From positions 37,612-101,611 of the forward strand of contig QCHO01000002.1 of NCBI GenBank assembly GCA_003279535.1: DNA of 64,000 nt. The letters are read 5' to 3'. Under the pieces are notes generated by a model. It worked only from the letters and a program-made list of their open reading frames with translations, was not told where the DNA came from and did not search any database. The stretch is from Prochlorococcus sp. AG-402-C22 (lineage in GTDB: Bacteria > Cyanobacteriota > Cyanobacteriia > PCC-6307 > Cyanobiaceae). Positions 1 to 10,153 of this stretch are shown piece after piece (position 1 is the first letter of the stretch; every line of letters starts with the position of its first letter). The translations under genes were made by a program, and so were the position numbers.

Positions 1-1224
1 ATCTATATTTTTAGCATCAATTTCCCCTTCTAAATCAGATTTCCAACCACTATCAGCTAATAAATTATTCCTTTCTTGTGTGAGCCTTAACTTCTCTAAA
101 ATATAACTTAATTTCAATCTGTAAGGTTCTGATCTGTATCTTGTCGCCCTAGCTTCATAGATTTCTGGGAACTTAACCCTATCGGTTTCTAAAGACTCTA
201 ATAAAGAAGAACTTACTTGACTCCATTGCATTGAGACACTTAATTGGTCTCTTAAGTTAGATGTTGCAGTAATATATCTTTCCAACATCAACTGCCTTTG
301 GTAGCAAGCAGTTCTCCATGTTATCTCAGGAGTAACAGATGGATTCCCATCCCTATCGGATCCTACCCAAGAACCGAAGTTACAAAAAGATTCAGAGGGC
401 ATCTGAACATCTGGGTAATTTTCAGTAAGTGCTTCAAAGATTCTTCCTCTCAATTGAGGCATTGCATTAAATAAAACTTGCTGAAAATAATGCAAGGCAT
501 AATCAACTTCATCTAAAACGGAAGGCTTAAATTGATGCAATTCATCTGTTCTCCACCAAAGTCTGACTTCCTCTTTTAATTGAGTTTTTAGAATATTTAT
601 TTCTTCTTTTGTTAAAAATTGCTCAACCTGTATTTTTTTCAACAAATTTGCAACCCTAGTTTGCTTATGTCTAATCGTATGTCTTACTATCTCCGTCGGA
701 TGTGCAGTAAAAACTAAACGAATATCCATTTCCTGCAATAACTCCTCTAATTTTCCTGGAGGTACATTTAGTTTCCTAAGCCTATAAAATAATTCTCTAA
801 AAGTTACCGGAGCATTTTGCCTAGCCAACGCTGGGGCAAAAGGATCAAGATTATCAGGCGATTTTTGAACATTCTTATTTGTAAAGCTTTGAATATATCT
901 ATCTTCCTCAACTCTTTGTTCCAAAATATTCACAAGTTGAAAATATAGTGAAAATGCCCTTGCTGCTGCAATAGATTCTGCCAAATCCATGGAATTTATA
1001 ATTTCAACTATTTCATCTTTAAAAGTTTTTGAACTAACACCATCAATTTGTTTTGAATAACTTAATTCTTTAAGCTGTATCAATCTCACTGCTTGATCTT
1101 CTGGGCATTCTTCTCTGAGAACAGCTTCCCATAGATCCTCTATTAAAAGACGATTTTTATCAAGTGGATCATTGTTACTTATTAGATCCATTTTATTTTT
1201 TTTTTCCTGTTGGGAAGATTCCAT
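1..1224 (-). CDS. ppc: Phosphoenolpyruvate carboxylase, N-terminal part (runs off the window)
   Basis: This is the first 408 codons of PEP carboxylase, which carboxylates PEP with bicarbonate to oxaloacetate in the cytoplasm and feeds the incomplete cyanobacterial TCA pathway. The frame stays open to base 1, so the C-terminal half is missing from the window. Near residue 175 I read the signature TAHPTE, which holds a catalytic histidine, followed by a conserved [10 protein letters not shown] stretch. Near residue 290 I read [11 protein letters not shown], a substrate-binding motif of the family. The start is the ATG at 1224. A second in-frame ATG at 1191 would shorten the protein by 11 residues and cannot be excluded. 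It is the last of four minus-strand genes after psaD, trpE and gshA. Confidence 0.97.
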   Translation of the reverse strand, partial: MESSQQEKKNKMDLISNNDPLDKNRLLIEDLWEAVLREECPEDQAVRLIQLKELSYSKQIDGVSSKTFKDEIVEIINSMDLAESIAAARAFSLYFQLVNILEQRVEEDRYIQSFTNKNVQKSPDNLDPFAPALARQNAPVTFRELFYRLRKLNVPPGKLEELLQEMDIRLVFTAHPTEIVRHTIRHKQTRVANLLKKIQVEQFLTKEEINILKTQLKEEVRLWWRTDELHQFKPSVLDEVDYALHYFQQVLFNAMPQLRGRIFEALTENYPDVQMPSESFCNFGSWVGSDRDGNPSVTPEITWRTACYQRQLMLERYITATSNLRDQLSVSMQWSQVSSSLLESLETDRVKFPEIYEARATRYRSEPYRLKLSYILEKLRLTQERNNLLADSGWKSDLEGEIDAKNID

Positions 1225-1277
1225 ATAATTATTATGTCACAAGTAAAAATATTCAGATCAAATGTTTTTTTAAATAA

Positions 1278-2396
1278 TCAAATACTAGCTTGTTCATTGA
1301 TGATCATATCATCGATAGTAAGTTTCATTATTTGCTCAATAGAGAGACCTTTTTTATATTGATTTATCCATTTTATAGATTGATTTCCTTCTTCAAGCAC
1401 TTTATGGATAGGTTCCAGAAGATGTTTCATATTAAATTTTTCTGCGGTGAATGATAAATCTGATAATAAGTTTTGAATCCATTCTCTACAAATAACTTTT
1501 TTGCCATCTTGCCAGTGAATTAACTCTGAATTAAGACTATCTTTAGCAGCATAAATTTCATTTTGATCGCAAATTTCTGATAATTGTTCAATAGAAAAAA
1601 TACTCGCAGTCAAGGGATCTAAAGTGTTTATGTTGTCAAAAAGATGTAAAATCCTCAGTTCTAGCATGGCTGTTATCCCCAATAGCAAATTTATATCATG
1701 AACAAAATCACAAATTCTCAATTCCAAACGATCAAGAATTAAAGGCCTTTGGGGACCATTTGGTCTGATTGAAGACCAAAAATGCCTTATATTTTGCATG
1801 TTTTTATTAGCTATATTTTCCTCCATCCATTCGATGTAGGAATCATGGTTTATAAAAAAAGGTACTTTACTAGGTGTTTTAGGAAACTGAATCCACCTCT
1901 GAGAATGATTTTCTGTAATTTTATTATTCAAAAAAGGTGAGCTAGCGCTTATTGATAGATACAAAGCAGCCTCAGATCTTATTAATCTAATAGCAGCAAA
2001 AAGCTTATCTAAGTTCTCTATTCCTATGTTTATATGGACACTTGAAGTTGCAATAGAGATCCCATAGTTATCTTGTATAAATTGATGATAAACATTTTCA
2101 ATATCAGATCTTTGAAATTTCATATCATGTTTGAAACAAAGAGTGGATGAGGGAATGATTGTTAACCCTTTGTTGTTTAGCCATTGTCTTAAGTTCTTTC
2201 TTGGTGTTATTAATTGTCTATGTAACAACTTGTAGTTTTTTTCAGGTGTTGTTATGTATTCAACATTTCTGTTATCAGGCTCTTTCACGAAATTAGAAAA
2301 ATTTTTTTCTACATCTGCTGAAACACCAATATGAGAATTAAAAGAACCTGTGAAAAGTTCCACTTCAAAACCTTTATAAAGATAAAGCTGACTCAT
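1278..2396 (-). CDS. gshA: Glutamate-cysteine ligase, cyanobacterial GCS2 type
   Basis: A 372-residue protein of the cyanobacterial glutamate-cysteine ligase family, which catalyses the first, ATP-dependent step of glutathione synthesis. The GCS2-like signatures are visible in order: a VHINIGI segment near residue 120, then LSISASSPF, then LELRICD near residue 225. The initiator ATG directly abuts the stop codon of trpE upstream, with no base between them. This implies cotranscription and probably translational coupling with trpE, although the two pathways are not obviously linked. The length matches the cyanobacterial family and not the much longer E. coli-type GshA. The assignment rests on motifs and recalled gene order. 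Confidence 0.87.
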   Translation of the reverse strand: MSQLYLYKGFEVELFTGSFNSHIGVSADVEKNFSNFVKEPDNRNVEYITTPEKNYKLLHRQLITPRKNLRQWLNNKGLTIIPSSTLCFKHDMKFQRSDIENVYHQFIQDNYGISIATSSVHINIGIENLDKLFAAIRLIRSEAALYLSISASSPFLNNKITENHSQRWIQFPKTPSKVPFFINHDSYIEWMEENIANKNMQNIRHFWSSIRPNGPQRPLILDRLELRICDFVHDINLLLGITAMLELRILHLFDNINTLDPLTASIFSIEQLSEICDQNEIYAAKDSLNSELIHWQDGKKVICREWIQNLLSDLSFTAEKFNMKHLLEPIHKVLEEGNQSIKWINQYKKGLSIEQIMKLTIDDMIINEQASI

Positions 2397-3917
2397 TTAT
2401 TTATCCAAACAGGCTATTGCTTTTAGTATCCCCTTAGCTTTATTAATAGTCTCTTGATATTCATTCTCAGGCGAAGAATCAGCAACTATTCCTGCACCTG
2501 CCTGCACTGATACATTATATGTTCCATCTTTTGAAGGTTTAACTATCATAGTTCTTATTGTAATTGCCGTATTCAATGCCCCATTTATATCAATAGATCC
2601 ATAAACACCCGCATAAGGTCCTCTAGCATCTTTTTCAAAGTGTTTAATCAACTGCATAGCTCTAATTTTTGGTGCGCCAGTTACTGTTCCAGCGGGAAAA
2701 CATGCCTTTAGCAAATCCCATACATCTGTCTTGTTTTTTAAGATTCCTTCAACTTCACTCACAATATGCATGACATGTGAATATTTCTCAATAACCATTA
2801 AATCTTTTACCTCCACAGTTCCAATTTCGCAAACCCTTCCAAGATCATTTCTTCCAAGATCAATCAGCATTACATGCTCAGCTATCTCTTTTGGATCTTT
2901 TAATAAATCCTTTTCTAATTCCAGATCTTCTTGAGGATCATTACCTCTGGGCCTTGTACCAGCTATTGGTCTCAAGCTTGCAACAATCTGACTATTTTTA
3001 TTTTTTTCAGCTTTAACCATAACTTCAGGACTGGAACCTATTAGATACCATGAGCCAAAATCAAAAAATGACATATATGGAGATGGATTAACCATCCTTA
3101 AACTTCTATATAAATTAAAGGGATCATTATTGACATTAGTATGAAATCTCTGACTTATAACGATTTGGAAGATATCTCCTCTTCTTATATATTCTTTTGC
3201 GGAGAGAACAGCATCCTCAAAATCTTTTTTCTTCCAATTACTTTTAATTTCTAAATTCAAATTTTCATTTTCATTCCATTCTAAAAACTCGTTTTCTTCC
3301 AGAGGAACTTTCATTAAATTTCTAGTTTTCTTAATTTTAGAAATTGAGTTTAGATAAACTTCATCAATAGACGACTCTTTAGAAGAAGTTGTATCTGCAT
3401 AAACTACCGCGGTTATACATCTTTTTATTTGATCAAAAACAACTAACTGATCAAAAAACATCCAGGAACCATCAGGTATATCGTTTTCTTCAATTTCATT
3501 GATTGGAACGCTTGGTTCTATACGATTAATTAATTCATAACCCCAAGAACCATAAAGCTGTCCAATTGATGGCAAATCTTCGAGCACGGATGACTTATAT
3601 TCGTTTGTCCAAGTTCTTAAAATATTAAAAGGATCTCCTTTGTGTATTTCAGTTTTTCCATTATTCCATGTTTTGAAAATTTCTTCTCCGTAGCAAACAG
3701 CTTCCCAAAGAGGTTTAGTAGCAACAATACTCCACCTCCCCAAACTCTCTCCACCCTCTACAGACTCAAGGAAAACACCATGGGAATCTTTTTCGGATAA
3801 TTTTAACCAAGTTGATAATGGAGTCTCTAAATCAGCTGGCCAAGTTTGAGTGATAGGTATAAAATTTTTACCTTCTTCATAAGCCTTAAAAAAAATATCT
3901 TTCTGAGAGCTGATCAT
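2397..3917 (-). CDS. trpE: Anthranilate synthase component I
   Basis: A 506-residue chorismate-binding enzyme that, with a glutamine amidotransferase partner encoded elsewhere, converts chorismate to anthranilate in tryptophan synthesis. The N-terminal part contains FLESVEGGESLGRWS; the LES motif is part of the tryptophan feedback site in TrpE proteins. The catalytic domain shows the expected order: GSSPEVMVK, RPIAGTRPRG, LIDLGRNDLGR, FPAGTVTGAPKIRAM, and a glycine-rich AGAGIVADS end. These features favour TrpE over PabB or isochorismate synthase. It lies between psaD and gshA on the same strand. No attenuator-like leader peptide is obvious in the 59 bases before the start. Confidence 0.94.
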   Translation of the reverse strand: MISSQKDIFFKAYEEGKNFIPITQTWPADLETPLSTWLKLSEKDSHGVFLESVEGGESLGRWSIVATKPLWEAVCYGEEIFKTWNNGKTEIHKGDPFNILRTWTNEYKSSVLEDLPSIGQLYGSWGYELINRIEPSVPINEIEENDIPDGSWMFFDQLVVFDQIKRCITAVVYADTTSSKESSIDEVYLNSISKIKKTRNLMKVPLEENEFLEWNENENLNLEIKSNWKKKDFEDAVLSAKEYIRRGDIFQIVISQRFHTNVNNDPFNLYRSLRMVNPSPYMSFFDFGSWYLIGSSPEVMVKAEKNKNSQIVASLRPIAGTRPRGNDPQEDLELEKDLLKDPKEIAEHVMLIDLGRNDLGRVCEIGTVEVKDLMVIEKYSHVMHIVSEVEGILKNKTDVWDLLKACFPAGTVTGAPKIRAMQLIKHFEKDARGPYAGVYGSIDINGALNTAITIRTMIVKPSKDGTYNVSVQAGAGIVADSSPENEYQETINKAKGILKAIACLDK

Positions 3918-3976
3918 ACTAATAATGTCAACCCAAATTATAATTATATTTTTCTTTTATATCAACTTTAAAAAAA

Positions 3977-4399
3977 TTAATCAAAAGTATTCTTTGTTGT
4001 AAATTTCAACCCAGCTGGATTAGGGTTCTCACCTATTCTTCTTGGGTTATGGCCGACTTTTTCTCTACCCTCATTAACTTTCTCAGGGAACACACCATCT
4101 TTTGGATGTAAGAATTCAATATCACCACCTGGAAAAATTCTGTAGATTTTGAAGTCCTCAATTCTTGGTTTGAAGGCACGTAATTGTGTTCCTAGTGCAA
4201 GACATTGCTCTTTTCTTGCAAAGTACATTAAGTTATCGCCTTCATGCATAATAGCGGCACCACCGGTGGGCAATTCAAAAGCCTGTTCTTTTGTGCTATT
4301 CCATACAATCGCATATTTTTCTTCAGTTTCTGCTGAGTTTAATAAACCCCCAGTACTTCCTATATGCTTTGGTAATTGACCAACTAAAGTTTCCGTCAT
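3977..4399 (-). CDS. psaD: Photosystem I subunit II (PsaD)
   Basis: PsaD is the stromal-side extrinsic subunit of photosystem I that helps dock ferredoxin and stabilises PsaC. The 140-residue length and the conserved opening [18 protein letters not shown] are typical of cyanobacterial PsaD. The central [20 protein letters not shown] segment and the basic, proline-rich C-terminal tail ([18 protein letters not shown]) also match. The 110-base leader before the ATG is free of genes and contains an AT-rich element that could serve as a -10 box about 20 bases upstream of the start. The gene is first in its strand run and probably has its own strong promoter. It lies about 29 kb from psaC. Confidence 0.97.
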   Translation of the reverse strand: MTETLVGQLPKHIGSTGGLLNSAETEEKYAIVWNSTKEQAFELPTGGAAIMHEGDNLMYFARKEQCLALGTQLRAFKPRIEDFKIYRIFPGGDIEFLHPKDGVFPEKVNEGREKVGHNPRRIGENPNPAGLKFTTKNTFD

Positions 4400-4509
4400 C
4401 CTTGATTTTGAGTTATTTATAATAAGAAATTAGCATTCATATTTTACAAAATTCAAAATTGATAAGAAAGTTTCTACATTATTTAATAAATGTAAGATTT
4501 ATTTTTATT

Positions 4510-5877
4510 TCATTTTGAATCTGAAATAGGGAAAAATACAGTCAAACCTGTATCACGCCTTTGCGTAACATGTCCTCCTAAACTAGCTAATAACTTCTGA
4601 GTTGCATTTTGGCTTAATTGTAAACTACCTGTTTGAGGGTTCCAATTTAAAACAGGACCAATATCAGAACCATTTTCTCCTTTCAATATTTCTTTTGGAT
4701 GACTATCTAATTTTTGGACCTTTAATTGAAGTTTGAGTTTTTGTCCAGCTGGTCTTAATTCTAAAATTAATGTACTACCTTCTTTCAATCCTCTAGTATT
4801 TTTATCGATTAATCCCCTTAACATTAATTCTAATTTTTCAGAATCACTCAAAATTTGTGGAAGTTGATTTGGGATATCAATCTTTAAAGAAATCCCACGA
4901 CGATTCAATTGTTTATTCCAAATAGGAGTAAGTTTTTTAAAAATTTCAGTTAAGTTAATTTTTGCCAAGTTATTTAATGAAGGAACTTCATTACTTACTA
5001 ACTCCGCAGCATTAAAAATTAAACCGAACCTATCAATTTGCTCATTACATTCATTATCTATTTGTATTAAACGATTTCTCATTGATTCATCCATATTATA
5101 TTTTTTTAAAGTAGAACTTATGAGGGTTCTTATTGTTGCCAAAGGCGTTCTTACTTCATGAGATATTGCACGTAATAATTTTGCTTCAGTTATTTGCACA
5201 TTTTTTTCATCGTTTTTTACAGAATTCTGTATGTTATGGTTTGGCGCAATACTTGCTAATTTTGCCGATAATATTGGCCAAAATAGTTGTTCAAATTGAT
5301 TATCAATATTAAGGTTACCTAAATTATTGATTGCATTACGAAATTTTACTCCTTCCTCATAATTTTCTTGATTCAATTTCGCATGCATTAATTCAATTGA
5401 AAGTTTTAGGCTTTCTTCATCACATTTAATTAATAGAATTTTCTTATCTTTTTCTCCAACAATTGATAATATGCATTGAAAATTTGGGGTGATTATCATC
5501 AAAAAAGGTTCATAACCATCTTCTTGGCATAGATTTAAGACTTTATAATTACTAACTAAATCGAAATCTTTTTTTATCTTGTCTGAATTATTGACTGGCA
5601 AAAAACCTGCATTCTCATTTTTAAAGTATGGAAACCCCTCTGGAGACCAAAGCCATCCATGAAGTTGATTTAAAAATTTTTCATCATTAAAAGCTGGCAA
5701 AGGAGAGGCGACCCAAATCCCCCCCTGTTTATAATTCTGAGATAGGAAATCTTTTTGTATAACTTCTAAAGAAGCCCACCACATTCTTCTGGATGTATCA
5801 TCATCCACATATATAGTTTGAACTCCTTTAATCAAAAGGTCTTGGATTTTTTTTATAGTTATTTGTGATTTCATCAA
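4510..5877 (-). CDS. Sensor histidine kinase-like protein with degraded ATP-binding boxes
   Basis: A 455-residue soluble protein with no membrane segment. The first 200 residues form an uncharacterised sensory region. A clear phosphoacceptor H box (AISHEVRTPLATIRTL) follows, with the histidine at about residue 240. The C-terminal part aligns with a histidine-kinase ATPase domain only loosely. Where the N box (NLLxNA) is expected I read LRGLIDKNTRG, and no DxGxG G1 box is visible, although a final GGHV-like element remains. It could therefore be a divergent kinase or a pseudokinase that only dimerises or receives phosphate. Its start overlaps the rodA stop by 4 bases, so mrp-rodA-kinase form a likely operon. 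I do not assign a Hik or Sas name. Confidence 0.8.
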   Translation of the reverse strand: MMKSQITIKKIQDLLIKGVQTIYVDDDTSRRMWWASLEVIQKDFLSQNYKQGGIWVASPLPAFNDEKFLNQLHGWLWSPEGFPYFKNENAGFLPVNNSDKIKKDFDLVSNYKVLNLCQEDGYEPFLMIITPNFQCILSIVGEKDKKILLIKCDEESLKLSIELMHAKLNQENYEEGVKFRNAINNLGNLNIDNQFEQLFWPILSAKLASIAPNHNIQNSVKNDEKNVQITEAKLLRAISHEVRTPLATIRTLISSTLKKYNMDESMRNRLIQIDNECNEQIDRFGLIFNAAELVSNEVPSLNNLAKINLTEIFKKLTPIWNKQLNRRGISLKIDIPNQLPQILSDSEKLELMLRGLIDKNTRGLKEGSTLILELRPAGQKLKLQLKVQKLDSHPKEILKGENGSDIGPVLNWNPQTGSLQLSQNATQKLLASLGGHVTQRRDTGLTVFFPISDSK

Positions 5878-7145
5878 CTTCTTAGTGATCTAGAACGTTT
5901 CAATATAGATAAAACAAATCCAATTGATATAAAATTAGTAACCAATGACGTTCGACCATAGCTCATAAAAGGAAGGGGAATTCCAGTAACTGGTCCTAAT
6001 CCAATAGTCATAAATAAGTTAATAATTATTTGGAATAAAAAAGTTGAGGCTATTCCAATAACAATCAGAGATTCAAAGTTGGTCCTAGCAATTGTTGCAA
6101 TATTAATAAGTTTTTTAATCAAAAAAAAGAACAAAAATAAAACTATCATGCACCCCACAAAACCCAATTCTTCGCCTAAAGCACTGAATATAAAATCAGT
6201 ATGTTGTTCTGGTATAAATTGCAAATTAGTCAGCTTACCTTGTAGCAAACCACTGCCAAATAATCCTCCAGAACCAATTGCAATTTGACTCTGTATCAAA
6301 TGATATCCACCACCTAATGGATCTCTATTTGGATCTAAAAATAAAACTAATCTATCTTTTTGATATTCTTTTAAGCCATATTGCCACAAAATTGGTGTCA
6401 ATTTTGCAACTAAAAAATGGAAAGAAATAGCGATAGCAGAAAAAATAATTTTCTTTTTCGAAGATCTATAAGCAAGATATCCTATAAATGGAATCCAGAA
6501 AATAAGAAGAGTTGGTAAGGTTAAATATAATATAGAAGTGACAATACAAAACAATAATATCAAAATCCACTCTATGGGCATTTGCGACCAATAGAGCATC
6601 ACACCTGTCAAAAAAATTAAAACTAAAGAGGTACCTAAGTCCGGCTGAAAGAAAATTAATAACCAGGGAAAAACTACTACTAATAAGGGCAATACTAAAT
6701 CCCTTATTGTTAAAATTATTTTTTTGTCGAGTACTAAAGCAAGAGTTAATACAGTACTTAGTTTAGCTACTTCTGAAGGCTGAAAAGAAAAGATGCCCAA
6801 GTTTAACCATCTTTGAGCTCCAGAAACTGATACCCCAAAAAAATAAATTAGTAATAAGGATATTAAAGTACACAAATAAAATGGGACCAAATACTTTTTA
6901 AGTCTCTCTAACGGTATATAAGAAATAAAAAATGCTAGAAAATAACCTAAAAAACCAGTTAAGATATGACCTGAATAATTAGATACTAAAAAATCACCCT
7001 GAATACTTTTTATTAATAAACCCGAAATAATAACCAAAAAAAGAGGAATCAAAAGTAGTGGAGAAAATAAAAATCCTCTACTAAACTTATCTTTTTTTTG
7101 TAAAAATCCTCTCTTATTTAATAAATAAATTTTCCTAAACATCAA
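5874..7145 (-). CDS. rodA: Rod-shape peptidoglycan glycosyltransferase RodA (FtsW/RodA/SpoVE family)
   Basis: A 423-residue polytopic membrane protein of the SEDS family, which polymerises peptidoglycan glycan strands during side-wall growth. About ten hydrophobic segments are visible. SEDS landmarks include the QPDLGTSLVLI segment, the FIPEQHTDFIF loop near residue 285, and GIPLPFMSYGRTSLV near the C-terminus. I prefer RodA over FtsW because of the FIPEQHTDFIF and GIPLPFMSYG wording, but family naming is not certain. It starts immediately after mrp, where stop and start abut, and overlaps the sensor kinase by 4 bases. The mreBCD shape genes lie elsewhere in this window. Confidence 0.9.
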   Translation of the reverse strand: MMFRKIYLLNKRGFLQKKDKFSRGFLFSPLLLIPLFLVIISGLLIKSIQGDFLVSNYSGHILTGFLGYFLAFFISYIPLERLKKYLVPFYLCTLISLLLIYFFGVSVSGAQRWLNLGIFSFQPSEVAKLSTVLTLALVLDKKIILTIRDLVLPLLVVVFPWLLIFFQPDLGTSLVLIFLTGVMLYWSQMPIEWILILLFCIVTSILYLTLPTLLIFWIPFIGYLAYRSSKKKIIFSAIAISFHFLVAKLTPILWQYGLKEYQKDRLVLFLDPNRDPLGGGYHLIQSQIAIGSGGLFGSGLLQGKLTNLQFIPEQHTDFIFSALGEELGFVGCMIVLFLFFFLIKKLINIATIARTNFESLIVIGIASTFLFQIIINLFMTIGLGPVTGIPLPFMSYGRTSLVTNFISIGFVLSILKRSRSLRS

Positions 7146-8216
7146 TTATCTATCAACAAATTGACTCTTAATTAATTGAGCTAAATCACTAAATGCAATA
7201 GAACTTTTTTTATTGGGCTGGCTTATTGAGATTGGTACACCTTTATTGCTTTCATCAACGAGAGGTATTTCAATAGGAATTTGGGCTAATAATGGTAAAT
7301 CATTTTCTTTAGCTAATGTTTGTCCACCACCTTTACCAAAAATTTCATATTTTTTACTTGGCATATCCGGCGGAATAAATACTGACATATTCTCTACAAT
7401 TCCCAGTAAACGCACTCCGAGTTGTTTAAACATTGCTAATCCCCTCCTTGCATCTTGCAAAGATACTTGTTGAGGAGTAGTGACAACAATAGCTCCAGAA
7501 ATAGGAACAGATTGAGAAAGGGAAATTTGAGCATCTCCTGTTCCTGGAGGCAAGTCAATAACCAAAAAATCAAGATTATTCCATTCAACTTGGTACAAAA
7601 ATTGTCGGATAATACTATTGAGCATTGGTCCTCTCCATATAACTGGCTGACCTTCTTCTATGAGGAAACCCATTGATACCAATGAAATTCCATATTTATT
7701 TATTGGTATTAACCTTTGATCGCTGCCACTACCTTCTGTAACCTTTGGATTCTGTTCGGAAACACCCATCATTGAGGGAGTATTAGGTCCATAGATATCC
7801 GCATCCAGCAAACCAGTTTTTAAACCTAATTTAGCTAGAGAACAAGCGAGATTAACTGCAATGGTACTTTTTCCAACTCCACCTTTACCACTGCTAACAG
7901 CTATGATATGTTGAATCCCATCAATCTTCTGCAACTCAGGAACACTACTTTGAGTTTTAGATTCTGTGTTTGAAGGATTATTATCTATCTCTATTTGAAC
8001 ATCAGCAATATCTTCAAATTCCAGTAGTACTTTTCTAACCTCTTGTACAATTCTATCTCTCTGAGAATTAGCAAATGATGGTAATGATAATGTTACGATT
8101 ACTCTCGGTATAGTTACTCTTACGTTTTTAATCCAAGCTAATTCAATTACATTTTTCTTTGATCCAATATCTAGAACTTTTTGTAAAGCAAAATTCGCAT
8201 CTTCTATCGTGGTCAT
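7146..8216 (-). CDS. mrp: Mrp/NBP35-type iron-sulfur carrier ATPase
   Basis: A 356-residue P-loop ATPase of the Mrp (ApbC) family, thought to assemble or carry Fe-S clusters to target proteins. Residues 1-80 form a MIP18/DUF59-like domain. A deviant Walker A, VSSGKGGVGKSTIAVNLA, lies near residue 108, followed by DADIYGPNTPSMMG and the PPGTGDAQ switch motif. The paired C-terminal cysteines (CxxC) found in some Mrp proteins are not visible, so cluster binding may differ. It is first in the probable mrp-rodA-kinase operon and diverges from hemF across a 158-base intergenic region. Confidence 0.93.
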   Translation of the reverse strand: MTTIEDANFALQKVLDIGSKKNVIELAWIKNVRVTIPRVIVTLSLPSFANSQRDRIVQEVRKVLLEFEDIADVQIEIDNNPSNTESKTQSSVPELQKIDGIQHIIAVSSGKGGVGKSTIAVNLACSLAKLGLKTGLLDADIYGPNTPSMMGVSEQNPKVTEGSGSDQRLIPINKYGISLVSMGFLIEEGQPVIWRGPMLNSIIRQFLYQVEWNNLDFLVIDLPPGTGDAQISLSQSVPISGAIVVTTPQQVSLQDARRGLAMFKQLGVRLLGIVENMSVFIPPDMPSKKYEIFGKGGGQTLAKENDLPLLAQIPIEIPLVDESNKGVPISISQPNKKSSIAFSDLAQLIKSQFVDR

Positions 8217-8313
8217 TAAATTTTTAAATATTTTGACAAGGTAGTCGACTGTTGAAAAGATTAAGAACTATGTCGAACTATCAAATAATAGGCAATAAGG
8301 TCCCCCTAAGAGA

Positions 8314-8337
8314 AATTATAAAGGGAAACTTATAATT
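8314..8337. promoter_or_regulatory. Perfect inverted repeat upstream of hemF
   Basis: Two 8-base arms, AATTATAA and TTATAATT, are perfect inverted copies separated by 8 bases. They end 37 bases before the hemF ATG. The right arm (TTATAATT) itself resembles a -10 element, so an operator overlapping the promoter is possible. In such AT-rich DNA an 8+8 repeat can also arise by chance. No regulator is assigned. Confidence 0.35.
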
Positions 8338-8374
8338 AACCAAAAAATTTTTTTCTTCAAGATTTACTAAATAC

Positions 8375-9403
8375 ATGTTCAGAGAACCTCCTCAAAACTC
8401 GAGAGAAAAAACTAAAAATCTCTTATTAACTCTGCAAGACAAAATTTGTTCAGGGCTTGAAAATATAGATGGCAAAGGGAAATTTATAGAAGAATCCTGG
8501 GTAAGAGACGAAGGTGGTGGTGGAAGATCTAGAGTATTGAAAAATGGTTCTATCTTTGAACAAGCAGGAGTAAATTTCTCTGAAGTACAAGGAAAAGAAT
8601 TACCTCAATCTATAATCTCTCAAAGGCCTGAAGCAAAAGGTCATGAATGGTTCGCTACAGGAACTTCTATGGTGTTGCATCCTAAGAATCCCTATATTCC
8701 TACAGTTCATCTGAATTATAGATATTTCGAAGCTGGTCCTGTTTGGTGGTTTGGAGGAGGTGCAGACTTAACCCCTTTTTATCCTTATCTTTCTGATGTG
8801 AGAAATTTTCATAACGAGCATAAAAAAGCTTGCGAGAAAGTTGATAAAGATTTGCATAAAGTTTTCAAACCATGGTGTGATGAATATTTCTTCTTGAAGC
8901 ATAGGGATGAATCTAGAGGCATAGGAGGTATTTTTTATGATTATCAAGATGGTTCAGGCAATATTTATAAAGGAAATAATAAAAATGGAGAGGCATCAAA
9001 AGCTTCACAGAATATTGGCAAATCTAATTTAAATTGGGATAATTTATTTTCTTTAGCGGAAAACTGTGGACAGGCATTCCTCCCTTCATATTTGCCAATT
9101 ATTGAAAATAGAGCTTCTCAAAGATATTCATCGAAGGAAAAAGAATTTCAGCTGTATCGAAGAGGTAGATATGTCGAATTCAATTTAGTTTGGGATAGAG
9201 GGACTATTTTTGGACTACAAACAAACGGCAGGACTGAATCTATATTAATGTCCTTACCACCTTTAGCTAGATGGGAATATGGATATAAAGCTAAAAAGGG
9301 TTCTCGAGAGGAATTTCTCACATCAATTTTTACAAAACCCCAAGATTGGTTAAATGACAAAGAGTTAGAGAAATTCTGTATTGAAAATAATATCTTTGAT
9401 TAA
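8375..9403 (+). CDS. hemF: Oxygen-dependent coproporphyrinogen III oxidase
   Basis: HemF oxidatively decarboxylates coproporphyrinogen III to protoporphyrinogen IX, a step common to heme and chlorophyll synthesis. The 342-residue protein shows the family signatures [18 protein letters not shown] and [17 protein letters not shown], an [10 protein letters not shown] segment, and a C-terminal ETNGRTES-like loop read here as [10 protein letters not shown]. Length and motifs are normal. It is transcribed divergently from mrp and convergently with the CCB-like gene downstream. The product feeds the heme used by heme oxygenase encoded about 10 kb away. Confidence 0.97.
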   Translation: MFREPPQNSREKTKNLLLTLQDKICSGLENIDGKGKFIEESWVRDEGGGGRSRVLKNGSIFEQAGVNFSEVQGKELPQSIISQRPEAKGHEWFATGTSMVLHPKNPYIPTVHLNYRYFEAGPVWWFGGGADLTPFYPYLSDVRNFHNEHKKACEKVDKDLHKVFKPWCDEYFFLKHRDESRGIGGIFYDYQDGSGNIYKGNNKNGEASKASQNIGKSNLNWDNLFSLAENCGQAFLPSYLPIIENRASQRYSSKEKEFQLYRRGRYVEFNLVWDRGTIFGLQTNGRTESILMSLPPLARWEYGYKAKKGSREEFLTSIFTKPQDWLNDKELEKFCIENNIFD

Positions 9404-9430
9404 AAATTATCAAATAACTTTTTAAGTATC

Positions 9431-9988
9431 TTAAATAGGTGTTTTAAATAAAGAACCGTCACTTTTTAATTGAAGTTTTTCTCCAAGTTCATTTTCTAAA
9501 GAGATTAATTCATCTCTATGCGCTCTTAATCTCATGAAAGTTGAATTTGTTTCATTTTCATCTATCAATCTTAATTCAAATTTCTCCTCTCTTGCTGATT
9601 TCTTAAAATAAACAATGCCAGACAAAGGGCCACCAACTAATCCTAAAAGAATAGGCCACCAACCTAATTCAGGATATATCTGAATAATCACTAATCCCAA
9701 AGCACAAGAACCAAAACCGCCAAGAAAACCTAAAAAAATTGCTAAAAATTTACTAGAAACAACTTGCCCCTTAAATATCAAAATTCTTTGTTCAAAATCT
9801 CCTCCCGTTTGCTTCCATCCCCTCAAATTAAGCCATTGACATAAATCATTTAAAACCTTAACTGGCTGTTGAGAAGAAGAAATCTCAACTATGGTTGTTC
9901 TATCTTTACTAGAGGCCCTAAGAAAAAAAAATAATCCTATGGCCAAAAGAATTGTCAGTAATAATGTTGAATTTAAGGAATAGGACAT
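9431..9988 (-). CDS. CCB2/CCB4-like cofactor assembly of complex C protein (putative)
   Basis: A 185-residue membrane protein with a hydrophobic N-terminal segment (residues about 7-25) followed by the motif FLRASSKDRT, and two adjacent hydrophobic segments around residues 80-127. A charged C-terminal region follows. From memory this pattern matches the cyanobacterial/plastid family CCB2/CCB4, which in Chlamydomonas and plants helps attach heme ci covalently to cytochrome b6. I cannot verify this without a profile search. It is convergent with hemF, with 27 bases between stops, and stands alone on its strand. Confidence 0.65.
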   Translation of the reverse strand: MSYSLNSTLLLTILLAIGLFFFLRASSKDRTTIVEISSSQQPVKVLNDLCQWLNLRGWKQTGGDFEQRILIFKGQVVSSKFLAIFLGFLGGFGSCALGLVIIQIYPELGWWPILLGLVGGPLSGIVYFKKSAREEKFELRLIDENETNSTFMRLRAHRDELISLENELGEKLQLKSDGSLFKTPI

Positions 9989-10153
9989 TAAGTAAATTTT
10001 TTCTAGTAACTCGAGAATAAAAATTAAAATTACATCATATTATAATTTTTGAGAGTTATTCTGTAAAATAATCATATTAGATAAAAATTCTTAATTAAAA
10101 AAAATCTTAACTAATATTCTAAGATCTTAAATTACTTTAAATACTTATTAAAA

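Noticed and set aside
4489..4496. HLR1-like half site upstream of psaD (CTTACATT on the minus strand)
   Set aside because: RpaB binds paired repeats; the second repeat has at least three mismatches, so one half site in AT-rich DNA is not evidence.
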